Part shown: piece after piece, positions 15,543 through 23,580 of the stretch
Numbering within the stretch: position 1 is the first letter of the stretch
Layout: every line of letters starts with the position of its first letter
Assembly (NCBI GenBank): GCA_964425745.1
Contig: CAYRNW010000002.1
Location: 62,001 to 126,000 of the forward strand
DNA: 64,000 nt
Reading direction: 5' to 3'
From: CALCNS01 sp964425745
GTDB taxonomy: Bacteria > Bacillota > JAAYKD01
Program-made: the position numbers and the translations under genes
Notes under the pieces: generated by a model
What the model was told of the DNA's origin: nothing
The model's database searches: none
What the model saw: only the letters and a program-made list of their open reading frames with translations

Positions 15543-16574
15543 ATGTACGATATCGTTGCTCTAGGCGAATATTTAATTGATTTCACTCCGTTACCGAATT
15601 ATTGTTTCCAAGCAAATCCCGGAGGGGCCCCGGTTAATCTTTTGAGCATGGCTTCCCGATTAGGAAACAAGGTGGGATTTATTGGTAAAGTTGGTTCCGA
15701 TTACTTTGGAGAATATCTTAAGACGAATTTAGAACACTTTGGTATCGACAGCTGCGGTTTAGTGCAAAGCTGCCAAACACCAACCACCTTAGCCTTTGTC
15801 CAATTGAACGAGCAAGGCGAGCGATCCTTTCAATTTTACCGAAGCCCTGGCGCCGATACACAATTGGCCTCGGAAGAATTATCCGACTTCCTGTTATCTT
15901 CATGCCGTTTGTTTCATTTTGGTTCTTTATCGCTGACCCATGCCCCAGCAAAAGCAGCTACCGAAGCGGCTCTTATCCGGGTCAAAGCCCTTGGCATACC
16001 GGTTTCCTATGATCCCAATTATCGCCCTCTTCTTTGGCAACACTTGCCGGAAACAGAAGTTCGGCAGCGCTTACTTTGGGGAGCTACGCAGGCAGACATC
16101 ATGAAATTGAGCTTGGAGGAGCTGCTATGGCTGTTCCCATCGATATCTCCTCTAAATGCCCTCTTGGAACTTCATCGGCTTGGGCCTGCTCTGGTTTTTC
16201 TCACCTTTGGCTCCGACGGCAGTTTTGCTTCGACCAAAGACCTCCTTCTGTATCGTCCAACCTATGACACTCCTGTTCTCGACACAACCGGTGCCGGAGA
16301 TGCCTTTTTTGGCTGCGCTTTAAATTGCTTTTTAAAAAATGAAGCTCAATGGAAACTGCTTACTGCTGAATTTCTAATCGAGGTCTTAGACTCCGCCAAT
16401 GCTGCCGGTGCCCTCTGTTGTAGTCGTTTTGGTGCAATGCCCGCGATGCCGAACGCTGAAGAAATCCAATATTGCAAAGAGAATCTCCCTCGTGTTCATC
16501 GCTCAACGAACCCGCTCTTAGAAACAATGATGGATCTTGTGTCCGGAAAGGTTATAAAAAATGAAACGTTCTGA
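15543..16574 (+). CDS. PfkB family sugar kinase, fructokinase-like
   Basis: A 343-aa ribokinase-fold kinase. N-terminal VALGEYLIDF and ANPGGAPVNLLSMASRLG form the sugar-binding side. PfkB signature 2 is DTTGAGDAFFGCAL with the catalytic Asp. It is closest in pattern to fructokinases. ATG 15543 is behind GGGGGAG; an upstream in-frame extension is not supported. The end overlaps the start of the lyxose/mannose isomerase gene by 14 bp, so the pair can convert mannose (or lyxose) to a ketose and phosphorylate it. Confidence 0.85.
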   Translation: MYDIVALGEYLIDFTPLPNYCFQANPGGAPVNLLSMASRLGNKVGFIGKVGSDYFGEYLKTNLEHFGIDSCGLVQSCQTPTTLAFVQLNEQGERSFQFYRSPGADTQLASEELSDFLLSSCRLFHFGSLSLTHAPAKAATEAALIRVKALGIPVSYDPNYRPLLWQHLPETEVRQRLLWGATQADIMKLSLEELLWLFPSISPLNALLELHRLGPALVFLTFGSDGSFASTKDLLLYRPTYDTPVLDTTGAGDAFFGCALNCFLKNEAQWKLLTAEFLIEVLDSANAAGALCCSRFGAMPAMPNAEEIQYCKENLPRVHRSTNPLLETMMDLVSGKVIKNETF

Positions 16575-17241
16575 AATCAATCGCTCCATTCAAAAAGCAA
16601 TTCTATTGTGCCGGTCCTATTCCATTGTTTTACCTCCCTTTGCCCAGGTTGAACCCCACGCTTGGTTGGAGAAAGGTAAGGACTATGATGAAATACGGAC
16701 TTGTATGTTGGGTTGGGATATCACCGATTATGGGCTGGGTCGTTTCGACAGTCTTGGCCTGACCTTGATCACTCTTCGCAATGGAAAGCGTGGACACGCA
16801 GCCTACGACAAACCCTATGCAGAGAAAATTCTGATCAGCGAAGAAAATCAGGTTTGTCCGATGCATTTTCATTGGTATAAAAAAGAGGACATTATTAACC
16901 GGAATGGCGGCATCTTAATGATGCAACTGTATCAAGCGAATGCTGACGATGGTTTATCGGATGAACTGGTGGAGGTTCAACAGGATGGTCGCCGTTATTG
17001 GGTAAAAGCAGGGACGATTCTTGAACTTTCTCCGGGTGAAAGCATTACACTTCCCCCGCGCATGTACCATGCCTTTTGGGCAAAAGCAGGCCATGGACCC
17101 GTTCTCATTGGCGAAGTCTCTCAATGCAATGATGATCAGAATGATAATCGATTTTTGCAACCGATTGGGCGCTTTCCGGTGATTGAAGAGGACGAGCCTG
17201 CTTATCGTCTGCTCTGTACAGAGTATCCAGAAGTGTATTGA
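16561..17241 (+). CDS. D-lyxose (D-mannose) ketol-isomerase
   Basis: A 226-aa cupin protein. Metal ligands of the D-lyxose isomerase family are visible in CPMHFHWYKKEDIINRNGG (two His and Glu) and PPRMYHAFWA (third His). These enzymes interconvert D-lyxose and D-xylulose, and D-mannose and D-fructose. Its start lies inside the end of the fructokinase gene with GGAAAGG upstream, which indicates translational coupling and a shared catabolic route. Confidence 0.88.
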   Translation: MKRSEINRSIQKAILLCRSYSIVLPPFAQVEPHAWLEKGKDYDEIRTCMLGWDITDYGLGRFDSLGLTLITLRNGKRGHAAYDKPYAEKILISEENQVCPMHFHWYKKEDIINRNGGILMMQLYQANADDGLSDELVEVQQDGRRYWVKAGTILELSPGESITLPPRMYHAFWAKAGHGPVLIGEVSQCNDDQNDNRFLQPIGRFPVIEEDEPAYRLLCTEYPEVY

Positions 17242-17272
17242 TCAACATGATTCGATGTTATCTCTGCTTTCC

Positions 17273-17301
17273 TTCGCTTCTCGATCCTTTTATGGTATAA
17301 T
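17273..17301 (+). promoter_or_regulatory. Possible promoter of the pentapeptide-repeat gene
   Basis: A consensus TATAAT (17296-17301) with a weak -35 TTCGCT (17273-17278) at 17 nt. Confidence 0.45.
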
Positions 17302-17356
17302 AACTGTAATGCACAGAAAAGCTGGATTAAACGCCGTATAAAAAGGAGTGGTGCTT

Positions 17357-18031
17357 TTGCCTTTGTTAAAACCCTTGTTTCCCACTGAACTAAGTATGCT
17401 CCTACCTTTAGATGAGGCCTTGGAGCACTGTCATCGTGATGAAGAGCCCCTTCAAGATGGCTTGTTTATTCAAGAAAATTGGCCAAAAACCCTTTTTTAC
17501 TCCCTTCACGTACAATCTTGTCACTTTAAAAAATGTGATTTCAAGAAGACAAAATTACGCAAGGCTTCTTTTCAACATGTGATTTTTGAATCTTGTGATT
17601 TTTCCAACGCCTCTTGGCTGGAATGCCGTTTGGAAAGAGTGGAGTTTCGCCAATGTAAATTTTTAGGCAGTGACTTTAGCGATGTCTTGTGGCGCCACGT
17701 GTTTTTTTCGGAAGTATCTGGGGAATACTGCAGCTTTTCCTCGGGGGATTTCAATTCAGCCCGGTTTGAAAAATGCGATTTCCCCAATAGCTCATTCAGC
17801 GACTGTCGCTTAAAGCAGGTAACCCTGGAGGAGTGTGGCTTCACTTCATGCGAGTTTCTGCATACTTCTTTAAAAGGAATCGATCTTCGAAACTGTCGTT
17901 TAGAGGGCCTACGGCTTGCCGGACCCGAACTCAACGGAGCCATTGTTACTTCAATGCAAGCAGTGGAACTCTCTCGCTTTTTGGGATTAGTGATCGAAGA
18001 TAATCTCAATGCTTTTGACCAACAAAAATAA
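17357..18031 (+). CDS. Pentapeptide-repeat protein, Qnr-like
   Basis: A 224-aa protein made almost wholly of five-residue repeats A(D/N)LXX in a quadrilateral beta-helix pattern (KCDFKKTKLRKASF, FESCDFSNASWLECRL, SFSSGDFNSARFEKCDF). The C-terminal end (LKGIDLRNCRLEGL ... VELSRFLGLVI) resembles the end of Qnr proteins, which mimic DNA and protect gyrase from quinolones. Whether this one binds gyrase is unknown. It starts at TTG 17357 with AGGAG 8 nt upstream. It stands alone. Confidence 0.75.
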   Translation: MPLLKPLFPTELSMLLPLDEALEHCHRDEEPLQDGLFIQENWPKTLFYSLHVQSCHFKKCDFKKTKLRKASFQHVIFESCDFSNASWLECRLERVEFRQCKFLGSDFSDVLWRHVFFSEVSGEYCSFSSGDFNSARFEKCDFPNSSFSDCRLKQVTLEECGFTSCEFLHTSLKGIDLRNCRLEGLRLAGPELNGAIVTSMQAVELSRFLGLVIEDNLNAFDQQK

Positions 18032-18078
18032 AGAACCCGATTTTCTGCAAAGTCCGACACGATTTTTGAAGTGGAAAC

Positions 18079-18106
18079 TTGATCTGAAATTTCATAGAAT
18101 TAAAAT
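18079..18106 (+). promoter_or_regulatory. Predicted promoter of the molybdenum hydroxylase locus
   Basis: TTGATC (18079-18084), a 16-nt spacer and TAAAAT (18101-18106). No Moco riboswitch is recognisable in the short leader. Confidence 0.55.
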
Positions 18107-18150
18107 GATAGGGTAGCTTTAGCGTTAAATTTAAAATTGGAGGTAGAAAC

Positions 18151-21066
18151 ATGAAGTTACGGAAAATGTGGCTCAACATCAATGGCGTCAATCGTATGTT
18201 TATCTGCAACCCAGAACAAGATTCTTTGGCCGATGTCTTGCGACGAATGGGATTGACCGGCACCAAAATTGGATGTGGAACCGGTGTTTGCGGTTCCTGT
18301 TCCATGATTTTAGACGGCGAAGTCATCCGTTCTTGTGTGCGTAAAATTAAAGCTGTGAAAGAATACAGCAAGGTCATCACCATTGAAGGGATTGGCACAC
18401 CCACCCATCTGCATCCTTTACAGGTTGCTTTCATGAATTGTGGTGCGGTTCAATGCGGATTCTGTTCCCCTGGTTTCATTGTTGCGGCTTATGCATTATT
18501 ACAGAAAAACAACAACCCTACCCGAAACGAAGTCCGTCAATGGTTCCAAAAGCATCGTAACATTTGTCGTTGCACCGGTTACAAGCAAATTGTTGATGCC
18601 GTCATGGCTGCAGCAAAAGTACTGCGTGGTGAAGCGAGCCTCGAAGATATCACTTATCAGTTACCCAAGGATAATGAATACTATGGTAAACCTTTAGTTC
18701 GCCCCAACGCATTAGCCAAAGTCACCGGAACTGCCGATTATGGGGATGATCAAGAACTTAAAATGCCGGCAGAATCTCTTCATGCAGTCATGGTGCAACC
18801 TCGCGTTGCTCATCATGCTAAAATCTTAAAAATTGATACCGAAGAAGCATCAAAAATGCCCGGCGTTGTCAAAATCGTTACACATAAAGAACTCAAAGAA
18901 GCAGGCGGCACCAATGTAATGGCCGAGGGTCAATTCCACGAACGAACCACGGTTATGGTTCCTAGCCGTAAGGTTTTATGTGAAGATCGAATTTATCGTT
19001 ATGGTGACGCAGTTGCGGTTGTTGTTGCCGACACCAAAGATCATGCTCGAGCAGCTGCCAATAAAGTAAAAGTAGAATTTGAGCAGTTACCGGAATACTT
19101 AAGCTATTTAGAGGCGGTCATGCCCGATGCTATGCGTATTCACGAAGACACTCCCAACATTTTCTGTATTCAACCCACCTTAAAAGGGGTTGGCTTGGAA
19201 GATGCCAATAAGGTTGCCGACGTTATCGATTCTTCGGTGTTCAGTGTTGAGGGAGGATTCCACTCCACCCGCGAACCCCACCTTTCGGTAGAGGGCGATA
19301 CCATTCAAGCTTATTTTGATGAAGATGATAATCTAACCTTCCAATGCAAATCTCAGGGTGTTTACTCTTCCTTGGGTCGAATTGGAGATTCCTTAGGCGT
19401 TCCCAAGAGCAAAATGCGTGTTATTATGAACCCCACCGGTGGTTCTTTTGGTTGGTCTACCAATGCTGGAGACTTGGTATTGGCCGGAGCTGCTGCCGTC
19501 GTAACCAAAATGCCAGTTGCTCTTTCTATGACCTACGAAGAACATCATCATTACAGTGGCAAACGTTGCCCCTCATATTCTAATGCTCGCTTGGCTTGCG
19601 ACGCCAATGGAAAAATTACTGCTGCGGAATTCGATTTCGGATATGACCATGGTGCTTACTCTTGGGGTGGTGATGATTTGATCACTAAACCCGCTCGCTT
19701 TGCCTTCTTCCCCTATAGCATCCCGAACGTTGCCGGTTTATCCCGAATCGCCAATACCAATCACAATTACGGTACTGCTTATCGCGCTTACGGTTCTCCA
19801 CAAGCTTACACCATGGGTGAAGCCATGATGGACTTATTGGCTGAAAAAGCCGGTATCGATCCCTTTGAATTCCGATGGAGAAACATTGCTCGCGAAGGTG
19901 AAACCAATATCAACAGCTATCCTTTCCGTCAATACCCCATGGAAAAAATCATGGAAATCATGAAACCGCATTACGATCGTGCTGTTGCTGAAGCAAAAGC
20001 CAAAACAACTCCGGAAAAACGACGCGGTGTAGGTCTTTCTTGGGGTGGATTCAACGTTACTGAAGGCGGAACCGACAAAGCAACCGTTGCCGTTGAAATC
20101 GCTCCCAATGGAATGTTCTATAAATACGACACCTATCAGAACCTTGGCCAGGGTGGCGATGTTGGTTCTTTGATGTTAACCCTTGAAGCACTGAAACCCT
20201 TGGGTGTTAAACCGGATCAAATTCGCTTAATTCAAAACGACACAAAAATCACTCCCGACAGTGGCATGTCCGGTGCAAGCCGTACTCACTTCATGAGCGG
20301 AAATGCGACTAAGATTGCCGGCGAAAAGCTCATGGACGCCATGAGAAAACCCGATGGGTCTTACCGCACCTATGAGGAAATGGTTGCCGAAGGAATCCCG
20401 ACCAAATACGAAGGCACCTTCTCCAATACCTCTATTCCGGGATTATGTCGTTTAGACCCCAATACTGGGATCGGCGATCCTACACCTGCTTATACCTACA
20501 TTCTTAATATGGCTGAAGTAGAAGTCGATACAGCGACTGGTAAAACCACTGTTTTACGCTTCACCGCGGTGGATGATGTAGGCAAGATTGGTAATATCGA
20601 TGCCGTTAACGGCCAGGCCTATGGTGGAATTTCACATGCAATCGGATTTGCTTTGAGCGAAAACTATGATGATGTCAAAAAGCACACCAATCCTTTGACC
20701 AGCGGTGTACCATACATCATGGATATACCCGATGAAATTGAGGTTATCCACTATGAGCGCCCCGATGAAGCAGGTCCGTTTGGTTCCTCCGGTGCTTCCG
20801 AGGCCTTCCAATCTTCCGGACACGTAGCAGTATTGAATGCAATTCATAATGCTTGTGGTGTTCGCATTTATGAATTGCCCGCTACTCCGGAGAAAGTGAA
20901 AGCTGGCTTAGAGATATTAGCCAAGGGTGGAAAAATCATGCCTCCTAAATACTTCTTAGGTTCGGATCTCTATGAAGAATTAGAAAATATCAAGGCCAAT
21001 CCAGTAAAAGTCGGTGCCGAAGATTACTTTGTTCCATTAGGTACCGGTGCTGAAAAGTTCTTCTAA
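18151..21066 (+). CDS. Mop-type molybdenum hydroxylase / aldehyde oxidoreductase, single chain
   Basis: A 971-aa protein. The plant-type [2Fe-2S] domain has Cys 42, 47, 50 and 62 (GCGTGVCGSCSMILDG); the second [2Fe-2S] domain has Cys 102, 105, 139 and 141 (QCGFCSPGF, CRCTGY). The Moco part begins near residue 180 (RPNALAKVTGTADYG). A late Glu at about 884 (SSGASEAFQSSGH) sits where the catalytic base of this family is expected. There is no FAD domain. Co-linear similarity to the Desulfovibrio gigas aldehyde oxidoreductase is strong by eye, Cys spacing included. The cofactor is probably the cytosine dinucleotide form, given the MocA-like gene downstream. The substrate is unproven; aldehyde is likely, a heterocycle is possible. 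The start has GGAGGT. Confidence 0.9.
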   Translation: MKLRKMWLNINGVNRMFICNPEQDSLADVLRRMGLTGTKIGCGTGVCGSCSMILDGEVIRSCVRKIKAVKEYSKVITIEGIGTPTHLHPLQVAFMNCGAVQCGFCSPGFIVAAYALLQKNNNPTRNEVRQWFQKHRNICRCTGYKQIVDAVMAAAKVLRGEASLEDITYQLPKDNEYYGKPLVRPNALAKVTGTADYGDDQELKMPAESLHAVMVQPRVAHHAKILKIDTEEASKMPGVVKIVTHKELKEAGGTNVMAEGQFHERTTVMVPSRKVLCEDRIYRYGDAVAVVVADTKDHARAAANKVKVEFEQLPEYLSYLEAVMPDAMRIHEDTPNIFCIQPTLKGVGLEDANKVADVIDSSVFSVEGGFHSTREPHLSVEGDTIQAYFDEDDNLTFQCKSQGVYSSLGRIGDSLGVPKSKMRVIMNPTGGSFGWSTNAGDLVLAGAAAVVTKMPVALSMTYEEHHHYSGKRCPSYSNARLACDANGKITAAEFDFGYDHGAYSWGGDDLITKPARFAFFPYSIPNVAGLSRIANTNHNYGTAYRAYGSPQAYTMGEAMMDLLAEKAGIDPFEFRWRNIAREGETNINSYPFRQYPMEKIMEIMKPHYDRAVAEAKAKTTPEKRRGVGLSWGGFNVTEGGTDKATVAVEIAPNGMFYKYDTYQNLGQGGDVGSLMLTLEALKPLGVKPDQIRLIQNDTKITPDSGMSGASRTHFMSGNATKIAGEKLMDAMRKPDGSYRTYEEMVAEGIPTKYEGTFSNTSIPGLCRLDPNTGIGDPTPAYTYILNMAEVEVDTATGKTTVLRFTAVDDVGKIGNIDAVNGQAYGGISHAIGFALSENYDDVKKHTNPLTSGVPYIMDIPDEIEVIHYERPDEAGPFGSSGASEAFQSSGHVAVLNAIHNACGVRIYELPATPEKVKAGLEILAKGGKIMPPKYFLGSDLYEELENIKANPVKVGAEDYFVPLGTGAEKFF

Positions 21067-21102
21067 ACTCAACCCATTCTAACATCAACCACCGACGGGG
21101 AG

Positions 21103-21139
21103 GAGATGCTTCACCATACTTCGGTGAAGCATCTCTTTT
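21103..21139 (+). terminator. Internal hairpin between the hydroxylase and its partner gene
   Basis: GAGATGCTTCACC (21103-21115) pairs with GGTGAAGCATCTC (21123-21135), followed by TTTT. It probably lowers read-through so that the enzyme is made in excess over the accessory proteins. Confidence 0.65.
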
Positions 21140-21161
21140 CAATTAAAGAAAGGAGATCACC

Positions 21162-23372
21162 ATGCGAGAATTCCAGGAAATTCTGAAAGACTGTTTGCGC
21201 GATGAACCTCCTTTTTGCTCGGCGGTTTGTCCTTTTGGTTTGGATGTACGCGATTTTATTACGAAATTGCAAAGAGGAAGCTTTAACAGCGCTTTCCGTT
21301 TGTATCAAAATACCGTTGGTTTCCCTGAAATCGTAGCAAAAATATGTCCGCATCCTTGCCAAGAGGCTTGTATCCGGACACAAGTTGATACTTTTATTGA
21401 ATTACAAAAACTGGAGCAAGCTGCTGTCACCTATGCCACTAATACACGCCCCAACCGTTATTATTTACCGGCGAAAGGTAAACGCATCGCAATTATAGGA
21501 GCTGGCTTAGGGGGATTAGGCGCTGCTTTGCGCTTAACAGCGCGAAAATACGAAGTAACCCTTTATGAAAAAACCAATCGCATCGGAGGCGAGCTGTGGA
21601 ACCTTTTACCTCCTGAAGAATTTATTTCGGATCTTGAAGCTCAGTTTGTACATGAGCAGTACGAAATCCATTTCAACACTGAAATCACGGATTTAAATGA
21701 TATTTCCGCTGACGCCATTTTGATTGCAACAGGTAAAACCGGAAATCAATTTGGTCTCGGTGATGTTCCTGGAGCGACAACCCGTGCTGGTGTTTTTTTA
21801 TGTGCCGTTGGACATCCTATTGAAGCTTTGGCTTCCGGATTAGAAATGGCCGGTGTTATTGAAGGGTATCTAAAAACCAGTATCATGCGTAGTCCTGAAA
21901 GTAAACACCCAACAAAACTAAAAATGGATCCTCGCTATATTCGTCCACTACCGACTGCTTCGAGATTTGGCATTCCCTTCAGCAAAGAAGATGCCGTTGC
22001 TGAAGCCCAACGCTGTATAAAATGCCAGTGTGATGCCTGCCTTCGCAATTGTGATTTAATGAAATTTTATGGGAAAGCGCCTAAACGCATTGAAGAAGAA
22101 GTTGAAATCACCATTCATCCTGGCACTTTGGACGGAGATGGTACGGTTGCAACGCGCCTAATTGCAACCTGTAACCATTGTGATGTTTGTAAACTGGTTT
22201 GTCCTCAAGGAATCGATACCGGTGCCTTTTTATTACAAAGTCACCGAGCCATGGAAGAAAAAGGGGCCATGCCCTGGGTTTTCCATGAATTTTGGCTTCG
22301 CGATTTGGAATTTTCCAACAGTGATCAAGCTTCTGTTCGCAAAGCTCCACCCGGAGTTGAAACCTCTTCTTGGATGTACATCCCCGGCTGTCGTTTAGGC
22401 GGAAGTGATCCCCAATACGTTTTAGAAAGCTATGAGTACCTCCTCCAAGAAGCTCCCGATACCGCTCTACTGCAAGGCTGTTGTGGTGCTCCGGCTCTTT
22501 GGGCCGGCAATATTCCCTTATTTCAACAAACCTTGGAACAAATTCGCAAGGACTGGCTTTCTTTTGGCAAACCAAAGGCAATCTTTGCTTGTAGTACTTG
22601 TCAACGAATCTATCGGGATCATTTGCCAGAAATAGAAGGAATCTCTCTTTATGAATGGATGGATTCCCATGATTTCAATCCTCCACAAAATGCCTCGGTG
22701 CCTGTTTGCGTTTTTGATCCTTGCCAGTCTGCCGGACAACCTCAAATGCAACAAGCAGTTCGCTCTCTGGTTCAAAAAAGCGGTCTTGCCATTGCTCAAG
22801 AATTAGATATGCCTCGCTGTTGTGGTTGGGGCGGACAAGTTGCAATTGCCAACCCAAAATATTATGACGGTGTTGTAAAAAGTCGCAGTGCCGACAGTGC
22901 CTTCCCCTATGTGACCTATTGTGCCAATTGTCGCGATGTATTTGCGGATTCAGGGAAACCGGCGTATCATCTTTTAGACCTCTTGTTCGGACTGAATCAA
23001 GCAGCAGATCAACGGCCTGAAGAGCGAAAAGCTCCTACCGCCAGCATGAGCCGACTACACAGACGTCAGTTGAAGAAAGCACTTTACCAAAGATTTTTTG
23101 AGGAGGAATGGGAGATGCCTCAAGCACAACTTCGTTTGTTTATCAGCGACGAATTAAAAGAAAAATTGAACCGGGCTATGATCCTAATCGAAGATCTAGA
23201 AGCCGTAATCATTCACTGTGAAACAACGGATGCCAAGATCCTTCATGATGACGGCAGCTTTTCCGGACATCTTGTCATTGGCCAAATGACCTTTTGGGTG
23301 CAATATCGCCCTCATGAAGAGGGTTATTTATTAGAAAACGCCTATTGCCATCGGATGCAGATTGGAGAATAG
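21162..23372 (+). CDS. Flavin/Fe-S/CCG-domain oxidoreductase, putative electron partner of the hydroxylase
   Basis: A 736-aa protein. The N-terminal Cys-rich segment is of the GltD/YgfK type (CSAVCPFGLD, CPHPCQEACIR). Next is an FAD/NAD(P)-binding Rossmann fold (IAIIGAGLGGLGAALRL), then ferredoxin-like Cys sets (CIKCQCDACLRNCD; CNHCDVCKLVCPQGID). Two CCG domains as in heterodisulfide reductase HdrB follow (YIPGCRLGG...GCCGAPALW; FDPCQSAG...CCGWGGQ...CANC). The last 100 residues are not recognised. Similar proteins are found next to Mop-type enzymes in anaerobes. It probably passes electrons between the hydroxylase and a soluble carrier or a disulfide. The start has AAAGGAG. Confidence 0.75.
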   Translation: MREFQEILKDCLRDEPPFCSAVCPFGLDVRDFITKLQRGSFNSAFRLYQNTVGFPEIVAKICPHPCQEACIRTQVDTFIELQKLEQAAVTYATNTRPNRYYLPAKGKRIAIIGAGLGGLGAALRLTARKYEVTLYEKTNRIGGELWNLLPPEEFISDLEAQFVHEQYEIHFNTEITDLNDISADAILIATGKTGNQFGLGDVPGATTRAGVFLCAVGHPIEALASGLEMAGVIEGYLKTSIMRSPESKHPTKLKMDPRYIRPLPTASRFGIPFSKEDAVAEAQRCIKCQCDACLRNCDLMKFYGKAPKRIEEEVEITIHPGTLDGDGTVATRLIATCNHCDVCKLVCPQGIDTGAFLLQSHRAMEEKGAMPWVFHEFWLRDLEFSNSDQASVRKAPPGVETSSWMYIPGCRLGGSDPQYVLESYEYLLQEAPDTALLQGCCGAPALWAGNIPLFQQTLEQIRKDWLSFGKPKAIFACSTCQRIYRDHLPEIEGISLYEWMDSHDFNPPQNASVPVCVFDPCQSAGQPQMQQAVRSLVQKSGLAIAQELDMPRCCGWGGQVAIANPKYYDGVVKSRSADSAFPYVTYCANCRDVFADSGKPAYHLLDLLFGLNQAADQRPEERKAPTASMSRLHRRQLKKALYQRFFEEEWEMPQAQLRLFISDELKEKLNRAMILIEDLEAVIIHCETTDAKILHDDGSFSGHLVIGQMTFWVQYRPHEEGYLLENAYCHRMQIGE

Positions 23373-23376
23373 CGAT

Positions 23377-23580
23377 ATGGAGAAACCTACAAAACAAGAA
23401 ACTTTATACTGTCATCGCTGCAAAGTCCCTTTGGAACCCAAAAAAACCTTTTTCAAATACCTTGGGCATAGTTTCCATACCGACATTCCCACTTGTCCGA
23501 AATGCGGGTTGGTTTATATCTCAGAATCTTTAGCAAAAGGCCGTATGGCCCAAGTTGAGCAGGAATTGGAGGACAAATAA
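23377..23580 (+). CDS. Small four-Cys zinc-ribbon/redox protein (DVU_1557-like)
   Basis: A 67-aa protein with two CxxC knuckles (YCHRCKVPL and CPKCGLVYI), so it should bind one metal ion. ATG 23377 is 5 nt after the preceding stop with GGAGA upstream; TTG 23362 is a less likely alternative. I recall such small proteins next to Mop-type oxidoreductases in Desulfovibrio. The role may be metal or electron delivery within the locus, which is inference. Confidence 0.6.
   Translation: MEKPTKQETLYCHRCKVPLEPKKTFFKYLGHSFHTDIPTCPKCGLVYISESLAKGRMAQVEQELEDK

Noticed and set aside
18032..18150. Moco riboswitch before the hydroxylase gene
   Set aside because: The leader is too short after the predicted promoter and shows no stable multi-stem fold by eye.
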